A stretch of DNA of 64,000 nucleotides from Dehalococcoidales bacterium (GTDB lineage: Bacteria > Chloroflexota > Dehalococcoidia > Dehalococcoidales > UBA3254): positions 1-64,000 of the forward strand of contig JAFGOB010000011.1 of assembly GCA_016926695.1 (NCBI GenBank), written 5' to 3'. Shown here piece after piece: positions 8,144-17,313 of the stretch. The notes below the pieces were generated by a model. It was given only the letters and a program-made list of their open reading frames with translations. It searched no databases and was not told where the DNA came from. Made by a program: the position numbers and the translations under genes. Within the stretch, counting starts at the first letter, position 1, and every line of letters starts with the position of its first letter.

Positions 8144-9010
8144 CTATTTTCCGGTCTCACCTGCCTTGAGTCGCGGGTTGACTTCCGCCAGCGACGGCGC
8201 TTTTACCCTGACCGGTTTTTCTACAGTATTACCGGCTTGCAGCATTTTGGCGAAGTAACGCCAGTGCCATAATATATGAAACACAGCGATTAAAGCCATA
8301 GCGATTCCCGCTTCGACATGCCAGAAAAGCATGTCGAAGGGCAGGTCAACGTTGATGTCGAAATCTATTCTCAGAATAAGGAATAGTCCCAGCAGGGCTG
8401 AAATCAGGGTAGAGAAAAGCAATACCAGGTTCCATATTCTGCGGTGAAGAACACGCGTGATTTTGGCCTTGAAAGACAGGATCCAGGTCAAAGCATACAA
8501 GATGGCCAGGGCCAGGAATACCGGGACAAAATAATATGAACCATTCAGACCGGCAGCAGGAGTGTATCCGGCTGCTGTGCCGATAGTACCGGTAGTATCG
8601 CCGGTCGAAACATTATCAGAAGGCTGAAGGGCAGCCCCGCTACCCTTCTCCGTATCCGGGGTAACCGGATCTTCGGAACATTCCGGTATAACCTCGCTAA
8701 CCAGCGGTGATGGTGAGGCAGGCATCTCGCTTTCCGCCGCAGCGCCGCTCTGCGTCTCTCCAGCCGGTTCCTGCACAGGAGCCGGCTGGCTGCGATCGCA
8801 TATCGAGTCATTATTGGTATCGATATAGGAACGGCATTTGCCCGGGTATTCGCAGTTCGTTTCACCTCTCGGACAGGAGTTCCAGATACGGGAGGCGGCC
8901 TCAGCAATGGAAGGGGCAAAGAAAGTACCGGCTATTCCGACACCGAACAAGACCAGGGCTATACCCATCATTATGTACATTCTTTTATGGAGCCGGGTGC
9001 GTTTTTTCAT
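8144..9010 (-). CDS. Cys-rich, three-helix membrane protein, possibly heme-binding
   Basis: A 288-residue protein of unknown function. Residues 11-38 form a signal-type helix. An extracytoplasmic segment follows with four cysteines (46, 53, 59, 71) and DTNNDSICD at 64-72, which looks like a calcium-loop motif. Next comes a Pro/Ser/Thr-rich linker (about 75-150). Three more membrane helices lie near 160-180, 190-214 and 230-252. The last helix has His231, His245 and His249 (HILWHW), reminiscent of DUF4405/cytochrome b-type heme helices. A membrane electron-transfer role is inferred only from these residues. It is convergent with the por operon. Confidence 0.65.
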   Translation of the reverse strand: MKKRTRLHKRMYIMMGIALVLFGVGIAGTFFAPSIAEAASRIWNSCPRGETNCEYPGKCRSYIDTNNDSICDRSQPAPVQEPAGETQSGAAAESEMPASPSPLVSEVIPECSEDPVTPDTEKGSGAALQPSDNVSTGDTTGTIGTAAGYTPAAGLNGSYYFVPVFLALAILYALTWILSFKAKITRVLHRRIWNLVLLFSTLISALLGLFLILRIDFDINVDLPFDMLFWHVEAGIAMALIAVFHILWHWRYFAKMLQAGNTVEKPVRVKAPSLAEVNPRLKAGETGK

Positions 9011-9083
9011 TTCAATTCATCCCCCTCTCCTAATATCTTAACAAGTAGGTATTAAGGGATTATTAAGCCAGGGTGCGGAAAAC

Positions 9084-9115
9084 TGAAAAACCCCCTGCAA
9101 ACAGGGGGTTTTTCA
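9084..9115 (-). terminator. Terminator of the minus-strand catabolic operon
   Basis: A perfect 14-bp stem (9084-9097 with 9102-9115) with a 4-nt loop. The A and T tracts are part of the stem on both sides, so it can work in both directions. It lies 21 nt after the stop of the last mutase gene and is the first strong terminator seen after 23.3 kb. Confidence 0.88.
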
Positions 9116-9136
9116 GAGAGTTATTTAAATTATTTG

Positions 9137-10582
9137 CTATTCTACCAGGTATCCCCGGCTTATCGAATAAATATCACTGATCACGGTCTCGTAATCCGGT
9201 TCCCGTCCCTGTTTTTTACCCCTTTCACTGACCTTCTCTTTATGGAATTCAACAATATCCCGGGTGAACGGCAGGTTCCCGATATCCAGATATCTGACCG
9301 CGCCTTCATTATCTTTTACTCCCAGCACTTTACAGGTTACGCGGGGGCTGGTGGCAAAGGGATTATCCAGAACACCGGCATCTACAGCCCTGACCGTGCC
9401 TACGGCAACATCCCCTTCACCAATTTCCAGTATCCGGTCCAGAATCTGCCTGACCTCTATTTCTTCTCTTTCGGACTCGTTGTCAATCGCCCGGCGGTCA
9501 ACCTCGATCTTTTGCCCTTTCAAGATGGTAGTGACCGTTTTTGCGCAGCGGATACTGGCAGCAATATCTTCCTTGGTCGGTATGGTCACCGCTTCGGCGG
9601 GGGTACGAATATCATTCGTTTGAGCGCCGCAGAGCACAGCACCCAGTGTGTTCAAGGCGATCACGGCAAAAGCCGAGCCGATTTCTTCGGGATACCTCAA
9701 AAGCGCCAGCGCTACCGAGAGAAAGGTCTCCACTCCGGTATGACCGGCTTTATCCAGGTATTCCCTGGCCAGCTTGGCAAGCACCCTGCTAGCGGCGATA
9801 TCCTGGACGAGATTGCCCCTGAGATGATAGTGGTGGCCAATGTGCAGGGCGCCCTGCTCGGCCATCATCAACACCTGAGTAATCATCGCCGCGGTTACCA
9901 TACTCGGCGGCACAGCGCCTCCATCGTACATACCCTGGCAGGAGACCAAAAGAGATACGCCTCTCTCTTCATAATATCCAGCCAGACGGTTGACATACTG
10001 GCGGGTCTGTAAAGAGGTCTCCAGGGATAATTTGCTATTCATATTCCAGAAATCATACAGGCCGTCCGGCGCAGTACCGGTATGCCCTCCGGCAATACCC
10101 ATCTCATCGATCAAACGCCGGTCTACCGCACCGTATCTAAGCCCCACAGGCAAATTAACGGCCTCAATCATTTTACGAATGCCCTTGATTCCGTGATTAA
10201 CGACCGGTACGCCGTTAAGAACGGACTTGCCGGTAGCCAGGCTTTCCTGGATGCCTTTTTCCACGGCGGCAAAGTCCATCACCCTGGAGAGACTGTCCAC
10301 GGAGGTACCCAGGAAATCAGCCTGTCCGACATCCTGAACATATTGCCAGAGCTCAATCTGCTCCTGGATGGTAGCTTTACCCATGCCGGTGACGGCGTAA
10401 ACCTCGCCTGTGCGTTTAGCCTCCTGCAACTTGTGAACGGCGTTCTTACCCGGAGGCATACTTTTCAGGTAGGAGACAGCTTCTTCCAGGTCGATTTCCC
10501 GTCCGGTGGGCCACTGTGACAGCACCTCTTCCCTTTCTTTGAAAAATTCATCTTCACTCAACTTCCGGTTTCGAATCTTCAT
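9137..10582 (-). CDS. B12-dependent mutase, large (E) subunit, glutamate mutase-like
   Basis: A 481-residue TIM-barrel subunit of the glutamate mutase (methylaspartate mutase E) family, which makes a radical carbon-skeleton rearrangement with adenosylcobalamin. Numbering appears to match the Clostridium cochlearium enzyme without gaps in the active-site half: Arg100 (VDSLSR) and Arg149 (GLR) are conserved. Known substrate residues Arg66, Glu171, Tyr177 and Tyr181 are Gly66, Ala171, Asp177 and Met181 here. I therefore doubt that glutamate is the substrate. The start ATG directly follows the stop of the S subunit gene. It is the last gene of the operon. Confidence 0.85.
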   Translation of the reverse strand: MKIRNRKLSEDEFFKEREEVLSQWPTGREIDLEEAVSYLKSMPPGKNAVHKLQEAKRTGEVYAVTGMGKATIQEQIELWQYVQDVGQADFLGTSVDSLSRVMDFAAVEKGIQESLATGKSVLNGVPVVNHGIKGIRKMIEAVNLPVGLRYGAVDRRLIDEMGIAGGHTGTAPDGLYDFWNMNSKLSLETSLQTRQYVNRLAGYYEERGVSLLVSCQGMYDGGAVPPSMVTAAMITQVLMMAEQGALHIGHHYHLRGNLVQDIAASRVLAKLAREYLDKAGHTGVETFLSVALALLRYPEEIGSAFAVIALNTLGAVLCGAQTNDIRTPAEAVTIPTKEDIAASIRCAKTVTTILKGQKIEVDRRAIDNESEREEIEVRQILDRILEIGEGDVAVGTVRAVDAGVLDNPFATSPRVTCKVLGVKDNEGAVRYLDIGNLPFTRDIVEFHKEKVSERGKKQGREPDYETVISDIYSISRGYLVE

Positions 10583-11017
10583 CTATTTTCTCCTCGTCGA
10601 AAGGTCGGCTTCCAGTCTCTGGACCACTTGAGCGGGCATTACATTCGGGGGGCATACATAGTCGAGCCCCATTTCTCGATATTTAGATTCCACCTGCTCC
10701 CAGGGGGTCCGGCCGATAACCAGTTGGCCTCCCAGATATAAGAGTATGTCCTTCAAGCCGGCTTCAATACATTTGGCCCGCAATCCCGGCACCAGCATCT
10801 GCGCGTGGCCGCTCAATGAAGAAACCAGGATAGCATCAGCCCGGGTCTCTATGGCAGCATTAATAAAATCTTCCTGGGACACCTGGACGCCCAGTGGGAC
10901 CACTTTAAATCCGGCATGCTTCAGCGCATGCTCCAATATGCGAATACCAACCACATGCACATCATCTCCGATAACGCCCGTGACTACGGTGCCTTTAAAA
11001 ACCTGGTTTTCCGACAT
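10583..11017 (-). CDS. B12-dependent mutase, cobalamin-binding (S) subunit
   Basis: A 144-residue Rossmann-type cobalamin-binding subunit, GlmS/MutS-like. It shows the base-off/His-on signature DxHxxG (Asp19, His21 as the cobalt ligand, Gly24), followed by ILVSSLSG and LYLGGQLVIG, which line the nucleotide tail pocket. With the E subunit it forms the catalytic dimer of dimers. It is 13 nt downstream of the L gene and abuts the E gene. The normal glutamate-mutase sequence GSDCHAVG reads GDDVHVVG here. Confidence 0.92.
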   Translation of the reverse strand: MSENQVFKGTVVTGVIGDDVHVVGIRILEHALKHAGFKVVPLGVQVSQEDFINAAIETRADAILVSSLSGHAQMLVPGLRAKCIEAGLKDILLYLGGQLVIGRTPWEQVESKYREMGLDYVCPPNVMPAQVVQRLEADLSTRRK

Positions 11018-11029
11018 TGGGCAACCTCC

Positions 11030-12433
11030 TTATACCTGAAGCAAATTTTTCTTGATAATCCTCAAGGCTTTTACGGGATCCAGGGATGCTACCAGACCGA
11101 TGGAATAGAGTATATACCTTTTATCTATCAGAAACTCAGGGGCCGCCGGCCGCAGCGACTCAGGATTACGGGGATCGAAGGCGCCGGCTTTCATCACACT
11201 CAACGGGTCACGACCATAGGCCAGGATACCACCGGTACCGATAATATGTTTCGCCGGGGTAAGGTCCTTCCCCTGCTGTATCCAGGCTTTGCCGGTCGGG
11301 AAATAGACTTCCTCAATTTTCCCGGCATGCCGTCTGGTAGCTATATCAACGGCTGTATTAGCCAGAGCGATATCCAAAAGCTCCTGCTCCCGGTTTTGCG
11401 GAAGTAATCCCACATTAAATGATAAATGTTCAGTCGATTCCACCAAATCCATCTGCGGCGGTACACCCAGTAAAAGGGTTACTATCTCCCTCACTTTTTC
11501 TTCTCCGGCTTTATGGAGAATGACCCTGGCGTTGTAGCGTATGCCCAGGTCTCCTTCCACTGTACGTTTAGCGAACGGTTCACACAGTCCCTTCAGTATC
11601 ACCCCCGGCCGGGATGGAAGACCGCTGGAAATAGAAAACACGTCCGTAGTGGCGCCGCCGACATCCACCACGACCAGGTCGCCCAGGCCCGGTTCGTCCG
11701 CGGCGCCTTCAGCGATCAACCTGGCAGCATGTAAGACGGCCATTGGCGTAGGCATGATTATTTCACCCGCCATAGCCTGGGCCCTGTCCAAACCCTTGGC
11801 GTGAACAATGCGGTGCATGAAGATCTCCCTGATAGCCTCCCGGGTGGGCTCTACATCTATCCGGTCCAGCTCGGGCAGGACATTGGGAACAACTGTCACC
11901 GGTTGGCCAGCGGCTTGAAGCAGACGACAGGCTTCAGGCGCAGCCTTCTTGTTTCCGGCTACAACTACCGGTGAATTCATGCGGGACCCGGCTATAATAC
12001 GTGCATTGTTGATCAATGTCTGTTCATCCCCGCCGTCGGTACCACCTGTGAGCAGGATAATATCCGGAGCCAGTTGCTCTATCGATCTCACTTCTTCTTC
12101 ACTCAGGCCATAAGAGAAAGTGCCTACTATCCTGGCCCCGGCGCCCAGGGCAGCCTCCTCAGCCACCCTGGTAGTCAACTGTTTGACCAGACCTGCCGCT
12201 ACCATGCGCAGACCGCCGGCCGCACTGCTGCAAGCCAGTATCCGGTCAGCCTCAGCCGGGTCTATTCCCGTTACAGCCCGTAGATTTTCAAGGCAGGAAC
12301 GCAAACCGACCATAATATCCGAGCCGACCGTGCTGGGAGATTGGGCAACTCCCAGTAATTCCTCTCTATCCAAATCGACGGCTACGGCTTTGGTGTTGGT
12401 GCTGCCAAAATCAATTGTAAGAATAAACTTCAT
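11030..12433 (-). CDS. MutL/GlmL-type mutase-associated ATPase
   Basis: About 467 residues of the GlmL/MutL family. It has the actin/Hsp70-type phosphate loop at the start (ILTIDFGSTNTKAVAVD), TGGTDGG in the middle and VVDVGGATTDV as the second phosphate motif. Proteins of this family always accompany glutamate mutase-type E and S subunits and are thought to reactivate the damaged cobalamin enzyme. The start is chosen at the third ATG (12433), which gives the usual MKFILTIDFG; ATGs at 12442 and 12439 are possible. Gene order is L-S-E. Confidence 0.9.
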   Translation of the reverse strand: MKFILTIDFGSTNTKAVAVDLDREELLGVAQSPSTVGSDIMVGLRSCLENLRAVTGIDPAEADRILACSSAAGGLRMVAAGLVKQLTTRVAEEAALGAGARIVGTFSYGLSEEEVRSIEQLAPDIILLTGGTDGGDEQTLINNARIIAGSRMNSPVVVAGNKKAAPEACRLLQAAGQPVTVVPNVLPELDRIDVEPTREAIREIFMHRIVHAKGLDRAQAMAGEIIMPTPMAVLHAARLIAEGAADEPGLGDLVVVDVGGATTDVFSISSGLPSRPGVILKGLCEPFAKRTVEGDLGIRYNARVILHKAGEEKVREIVTLLLGVPPQMDLVESTEHLSFNVGLLPQNREQELLDIALANTAVDIATRRHAGKIEEVYFPTGKAWIQQGKDLTPAKHIIGTGGILAYGRDPLSVMKAGAFDPRNPESLRPAAPEFLIDKRYILYSIGLVASLDPVKALRIIKKNLLQV

Positions 12434-12488
12434 GCACATCATCCGGCGACGGTCATTTGAATATTAAAACGGCAAATCGAATCTTCCC

Positions 12489-14882
12489 TCAGTCCCCGGA
12501 TTTACAGGAGAGCAAAGCCCTTTTAACCAGTGTCCTGGCGATCTGGATCTTGAACTTATTATAAGGCAGAGGTACGGCATCAGAAACCGCCGCCGCTCCG
12601 GCCGCATCAGCGTTAGCTTCTTCTATAGTCTGGCCCTGAATTGCCTCTTCGGCCTTAAAAGCCCGGTAGGGGTGGCAATAGACCGCGTTAAGGCAAATCC
12701 TGGCTGACCGTACTACTCCTCTTTCAGTTTCCACGGCAGCGGCACAATTAACGATGGGAAAATCGATGGACTTCCTTATGGCAAACTTGATAAAGGCACT
12801 TTTAGCACCTGCTTTAGGCCTCGGTATCCTGATTTCGGTGATAATCTCGTCGTCTTCCAGTACGGTTGGCTTGAGTCCCCGGTCCGCTGCCCAGAAATGG
12901 TCAGCCTGGATAATCCTGCCCGAGGTCACGATGCGGGCATCCAGGGCTACCAGGGCCGCCGCCATGTCGGAAGGATTTACGCCATCGCAGCCGCAGTTGA
13001 GACAGCGGTCGGCCTCAGTCTCGACCGAGCCCAGGTCCATTCCCAGCACATCTTCCTTATCCATACTGAGCTGATCGAGCGGCAAAGCGGGAGTCTTCAC
13101 CCGCCCCTGCTCTCCCGGGCATTCCCTCTGGCAGCGGATAAGGTGTTCGGTTTTCCTGATATCCGGCAGGTTCGCCTTACCTCCCAGGTACTGACTGATC
13201 GAGATAGCAGCCCGCCTTCCGTCAGCCAGGGCAGCGACCACGGAGAGAGAACCGGAATTGCTGCCAGCAATTCCGGCGGCATCTCCACCGGCAAAAACTC
13301 CGGAAAGGCTGGTTGACCCGGTCTCCGGGTTGACTTCGATAAGGCCCCGCTTGGTTTTTAAAGAGGACTGCACAAAAGCCAGGTCCGGTCTCTGACCGAT
13401 AGCCAGAATGACCATATCGGCCTCTATGGTTTTTTTGATAGCATTATCATAGACAGGGGCAAAGTGGCCCTCGCTGTTAAAGACCGACGTGCATTTTACC
13501 AGTTCCACTCCCGAAAGCCTGCCGTTATTCTTGATCACCCCGGCAGGACCCCATCCGGGCATAAGTTCAATCCCCTCCCTGAGGGCCTGTTCGATCTCAG
13601 AGGGCTGGGCCGGCATCTCTTCCCTGGACTCCAGGCAGGCCAGGGTTACCTCTCCTGCTCCCAGACGCAGGGCGCTGGTAGCCACATCAAAGGCTACACT
13701 ACCTCCGCCGATCACCAGGACTTTACCGGTAGAAATCTGTCTCAGGCCCAGGTTGACCCGGCCCAGGAAGTCCAGGCCAAGGGTAAGCAGGTCCTCATCC
13801 GCCAGACCCGGGGTGGAGGGCTTCCAGGCCCCGGAAGCCAGAAAGACGGCATTATAATCCCGCTGTAGATCTGCCAGAGAGATATCCAGTCCGACTTTAA
13901 CGCCACATAAAATCCGGACGCCTGTATTCTCAATAGCCCGTACCTGCTTTTTCACCACATCCTTGCTCAATCTGTAAGGGGGTATGCCGTAGGTGAGGAC
14001 GCCGCCAGCTTCTTCCAGGGCTTCATAGATAGTAACCGGGAAGCCAAGTTGACGCAGGTAGTAGGCCGCAGACAGTCCAGCCGGGCCGGAACCAACTACG
14101 GCGACCTTCTGCGTATTCTCCTTTAACGGAGCCTTATACAGCTCGGCGGCATGTTCCAGGGCATAATCGCCGACAAACCGTTCAATCGAGTTGATTGATA
14201 CGGCCTCATCCAGATCCCGGCGGTTACAACGCTGTTCACATTCATGAGGACAGACCCGGCCGGTGATAGCGGGCAGAGGATTCGAATTGAGGAGTATTTG
14301 CGCTGCCTGCGACAGGTTACCCTCCCGGATACTATCCAAACAGTACGGAATGTCATTACCGGCCGGACAGCCGGATGTGCAGGGAGGAGGCCCGACCCTG
14401 ACAGCGCCGAAAATGGAATGATAACGGTTATCGCCGACCGCAGCGTGGCACATGTCGCCGCCCTTACGGATGCAATCAAAGCGGTTGTCCTCTTTACGGA
14501 AGTACCAGCAACGGATCAACTGGCAGATATTGCCGCCGATGGTGCCCATTTCCCGGATATGCGGCGAAGCTGTACGGCTGGCTGCCTCTGCCAGCGCCGT
14601 ATACTGATTCCTGGCGATGGAACTGCGGGCAATATCCTCCAGCCGGGTAAGTGCGCCGATTCTCAGGAATCCATCTTCTTCCCGGATATATTCCATCCCG
14701 GGAATAGTCTTGAGGTTAATTACGACCTCAGGGTAATCTCGCAATACCTCAAACCTCATGGTACCGATAAGGTCAGTGCCACCAGCCATGACCCAGGCTT
14801 TTTCACCATATTTACGCAACAGGGAAACTGCCTCATCCAGGGAACCAGCGTTAAAGAGTTCAAATTTTTTCAGAGTTTTCAT
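12489..14882 (-). CDS. Mo-hydroxylase flavin subunit with inserted GltD-like oxidoreductase
   Basis: A 797-residue nested fusion. Residues 1-160 are the N-terminal FAD (PCMH) domain of a molybdenum hydroxylase medium subunit (AGGTDLIG at 33-40, TIGGN at 114-118). It carries the 4Fe-4S loop of the PaoB/HcrB group, with Cys125, Cys137 and Cys145. Residues about 165-625 are a complete GltD-like module: Fe-S cysteines 168, 172, 181, 211, 215 and 219, FAD motif VVGSGPAG at 262, NAD(P) motif VIGGGSVAFD at 390 and AGGDAA at 531. Residues about 630-797 resume the flavin subunit; Cys632 before NPSDMA occupies the place of the fourth cluster ligand. The flavoprotein thus sits inside the cluster loop. 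It is the third structural gene of a C-A-B set. Confidence 0.9.
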   Translation of the reverse strand: MKTLKKFELFNAGSLDEAVSLLRKYGEKAWVMAGGTDLIGTMRFEVLRDYPEVVINLKTIPGMEYIREEDGFLRIGALTRLEDIARSSIARNQYTALAEAASRTASPHIREMGTIGGNICQLIRCWYFRKEDNRFDCIRKGGDMCHAAVGDNRYHSIFGAVRVGPPPCTSGCPAGNDIPYCLDSIREGNLSQAAQILLNSNPLPAITGRVCPHECEQRCNRRDLDEAVSINSIERFVGDYALEHAAELYKAPLKENTQKVAVVGSGPAGLSAAYYLRQLGFPVTIYEALEEAGGVLTYGIPPYRLSKDVVKKQVRAIENTGVRILCGVKVGLDISLADLQRDYNAVFLASGAWKPSTPGLADEDLLTLGLDFLGRVNLGLRQISTGKVLVIGGGSVAFDVATSALRLGAGEVTLACLESREEMPAQPSEIEQALREGIELMPGWGPAGVIKNNGRLSGVELVKCTSVFNSEGHFAPVYDNAIKKTIEADMVILAIGQRPDLAFVQSSLKTKRGLIEVNPETGSTSLSGVFAGGDAAGIAGSNSGSLSVVAALADGRRAAISISQYLGGKANLPDIRKTEHLIRCQRECPGEQGRVKTPALPLDQLSMDKEDVLGMDLGSVETEADRCLNCGCDGVNPSDMAAALVALDARIVTSGRIIQADHFWAADRGLKPTVLEDDEIITEIRIPRPKAGAKSAFIKFAIRKSIDFPIVNCAAAVETERGVVRSARICLNAVYCHPYRAFKAEEAIQGQTIEEANADAAGAAAVSDAVPLPYNKFKIQIARTLVKRALLSCKSGD

Positions 14883-14900
14883 ATTATCATATCCTGCCTT

Positions 14901-17312
14901 TCAGATCTTCCCCAGTGCTTTCAGTACTCTTTCGGGAGTTACCGGGGTTTCCTCAATCCACTTACCTATGGCGTTGTAAACAGCAGGAACCAGCAAAGCT
15001 GCTGCCGTGCTGGCCTTACCGGCTTCGCTACAGCCGCATAATCCATATGTGCTCCAGCCGAGATGTGATTCAACAATGGGTGTTTCGATGTTCCCCACAT
15101 CCAGGATAGTCAATATCGGGTACCCGATCAGGTTATCATTCATCCTGACCCCGGTGCGGGGGTCATAATAAATAGCTTCGGTCCCCGAGACGCCAAGGCC
15201 GGCATAAACCCCGCCGTAGAGCTGTTGCTCATTGACATCGGGATTAAGCGACTGGCCTACGTCATAAGGATGAACCAGGTTGGTAACCTCTACCTGTCCG
15301 GTCTCGGTATCCACCTCGACCTCCGTAAAGAGACAGTGCCGGACCATAACAAACCCCTCTTTCAACTCCGGGAGATCCGGAGCAATTTCACCGACGAAGA
15401 AGGGTCCCGCCTCGGTTACCAGTCCTATTCCACCGACATGTGCGGAGGTGACTTTCCACAGCGGCACTGAATTATGCGGATCGGCTTTTTCAAATACCCT
15501 GCTGTCCCTGATATCTAGCTCTTCAACCGTTTTACCCGGGAAAGGAGGGAGGCCCGGCGGGGGGATGGGGCCGCGTGGGCCTGCATTATAAGGAGGTTTC
15601 ACGGCATATTCCAGGATCAGCTTCTTCAATTTGCGGGCATTTGCCACCAGCCCATAGGTGTTCAAGCTGGAACCCATCGAACCGGCGGGCGGCATGGCAT
15701 CAAAATGGAAATAGTCAATAAACTCGATTTTAACATCCTCATAACGCAGGCCTGCTTCGTCCGCCACGATCTGACAATAGGTGGTAAGGGCTGACTGGCC
15801 GCAGTCAGGACGCCTGTAGTAGATGGTCGCGGTGCCGTCGGCGCCTACGGATATACCCGGAATGCCTCCTTTTCTGGAGCCGGTATGCCAGCCGGCGACA
15901 GCGTAAAAACCAACCCCGTGCATCCTGCCGTTGGAAAGCCTGCGGGTACCCGGAGGATGCCATTTTTTATCCCAGTCAAAGACTTTTTTACCCGCTTCAA
16001 TGACCTCCTTGAGGCTGTCCCGGGGCGGAAATCCGTAGGGTTTTTTAATGTGCTCATCCAGCCATGCCATATCGTGGCCTTCGGCGCCGTCATTAAGCAA
16101 TTGCACCTGAATCGGGTCCATGTTCAAAAAGGCAGCTACTTTATTAATGACCAGGTTCGCCAGGGTACAATTAGCTGCCCCATCCTTCCAGCAGGACTCG
16201 TGCGGCCGGCTCCAGTAGGAGTGAATTTCATGGACCAGGACATTGGGGGTCTTTAAGGTATCTATGAATTTACTGCTGATGGGAAGCCCGGACTTCTGCC
16301 AGGTATCAATGCGTATAGCCAGGATGTTGCCGTCGTTGTTGAATCCCACCTTATAGTGCGCGGTCCCCACCTCGAAACTGGTGCCTTCCCAGCTCATGCC
16401 GTAGTCATCCACCACTTTAACCGGCCTCATGGTCTTACGAGCCCCAATGACCGCACATCTCAGCAACTGGACGGCAAATCCCATGATGTTGCCGCCGAAA
16501 GTAGCCCCGTTATAGGGGGTATGGACCTTCAGCTTCTGGGGCCGGGTTTTATCCGTCTTGAAAGCGGGTTGAGACATGAAAGGCACATCGGTCGATATAT
16601 TTTGTCCGTGATACCAGACCTCCAGTTCGTCACCTACCCAGCGGGCTACCATACAGCCCGGTTCAACGCCCGCCCAAACATCATCTTCCTTTTTATATTC
16701 ATTAAACTCAATAACGTGGTCGGAAGAAGCAAAACCTTTCTCGACATCACCGATATTGCAGGTGATCACGTCTTTCCAGACATTGCTGAGGGAATTCCGC
16801 TCAGGGTGCATAAGAGGAGCACCAGGCCGGGCGGCTTCCCGGTCGTCCAGGATAAAAGGCAGTTGTTCCCATTCAATGCCCTCACCAATCAGTGTCAAGG
16901 CCCGATCGCAGATCTCTTCACTCTCGGCAATCACCATAGCCCCCACTCTTACTCCAAAAAAATCGGCCGTATCCGGAAGTATGGTATCCCGATACCAGAA
17001 CCAGGTCCGACCGATCATGGGTTGATAGGGATCGCTGAAGTCGACATCCGGATCGTCATAGCGGATTACAGCCCAGACACCCGGCAGGGCTTCTGCCCGG
17101 CTGCTGTCCATTTTCTTAATCCTGGCATGTGCATATGGAGAGCGGTAGATTTTAAGATATAACATCCCGGGAAGATAGACATCATTGGTATAAACAGCCC
17201 TTCCCGTCACTTTATCAGGAGCTTCCCTGGGGCGTAAACCGCGCCGGCCGATATAGCCACTTTCAGGGGGTCTCCACAGCCAGAGTCTATTATCAAATGA
17301 TTCTTCAGCCAT
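14901..17312 (-). CDS. Xanthine dehydrogenase-family molybdopterin subunit
   Basis: An 803-residue catalytic subunit of the xanthine dehydrogenase/CO dehydrogenase/4-hydroxybenzoyl-CoA reductase family. The N-terminal a/b hammerhead domain (REAPDKVTGRAVYTNDVYLP) is followed by molybdopterin-binding segments (GATFGGN; PAGSMGSSLN) and the C-terminal motif CGCSEAGKAS, where Glu763 takes the place of the catalytic glutamate. It would hydroxylate or reductively dehydroxylate an organic substrate at the Mo centre. Substrate unknown. No CO-dehydrogenase active-site loop is seen. It starts 1 nt after the 2Fe-2S gene; the three subunits are encoded in the order 2Fe-2S, Mo, FAD. Confidence 0.92.
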   Translation of the reverse strand: MAEESFDNRLWLWRPPESGYIGRRGLRPREAPDKVTGRAVYTNDVYLPGMLYLKIYRSPYAHARIKKMDSSRAEALPGVWAVIRYDDPDVDFSDPYQPMIGRTWFWYRDTILPDTADFFGVRVGAMVIAESEEICDRALTLIGEGIEWEQLPFILDDREAARPGAPLMHPERNSLSNVWKDVITCNIGDVEKGFASSDHVIEFNEYKKEDDVWAGVEPGCMVARWVGDELEVWYHGQNISTDVPFMSQPAFKTDKTRPQKLKVHTPYNGATFGGNIMGFAVQLLRCAVIGARKTMRPVKVVDDYGMSWEGTSFEVGTAHYKVGFNNDGNILAIRIDTWQKSGLPISSKFIDTLKTPNVLVHEIHSYWSRPHESCWKDGAANCTLANLVINKVAAFLNMDPIQVQLLNDGAEGHDMAWLDEHIKKPYGFPPRDSLKEVIEAGKKVFDWDKKWHPPGTRRLSNGRMHGVGFYAVAGWHTGSRKGGIPGISVGADGTATIYYRRPDCGQSALTTYCQIVADEAGLRYEDVKIEFIDYFHFDAMPPAGSMGSSLNTYGLVANARKLKKLILEYAVKPPYNAGPRGPIPPPGLPPFPGKTVEELDIRDSRVFEKADPHNSVPLWKVTSAHVGGIGLVTEAGPFFVGEIAPDLPELKEGFVMVRHCLFTEVEVDTETGQVEVTNLVHPYDVGQSLNPDVNEQQLYGGVYAGLGVSGTEAIYYDPRTGVRMNDNLIGYPILTILDVGNIETPIVESHLGWSTYGLCGCSEAGKASTAAALLVPAVYNAIGKWIEETPVTPERVLKALGKI

Positions 17313-17313
17313 A

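Noticed and set aside
9134..10012. A 292-codon plus-strand ORF
   Set aside because: It lies fully antisense to the mutase E gene, has no ribosome-binding site, and its protein resembles nothing known; it is a shadow frame.
9137..12433. Standard glutamate fermentation by the methylaspartate pathway
   Set aside because: No methylaspartate ammonia-lyase is in the window, and key substrate residues of the E subunit are changed.
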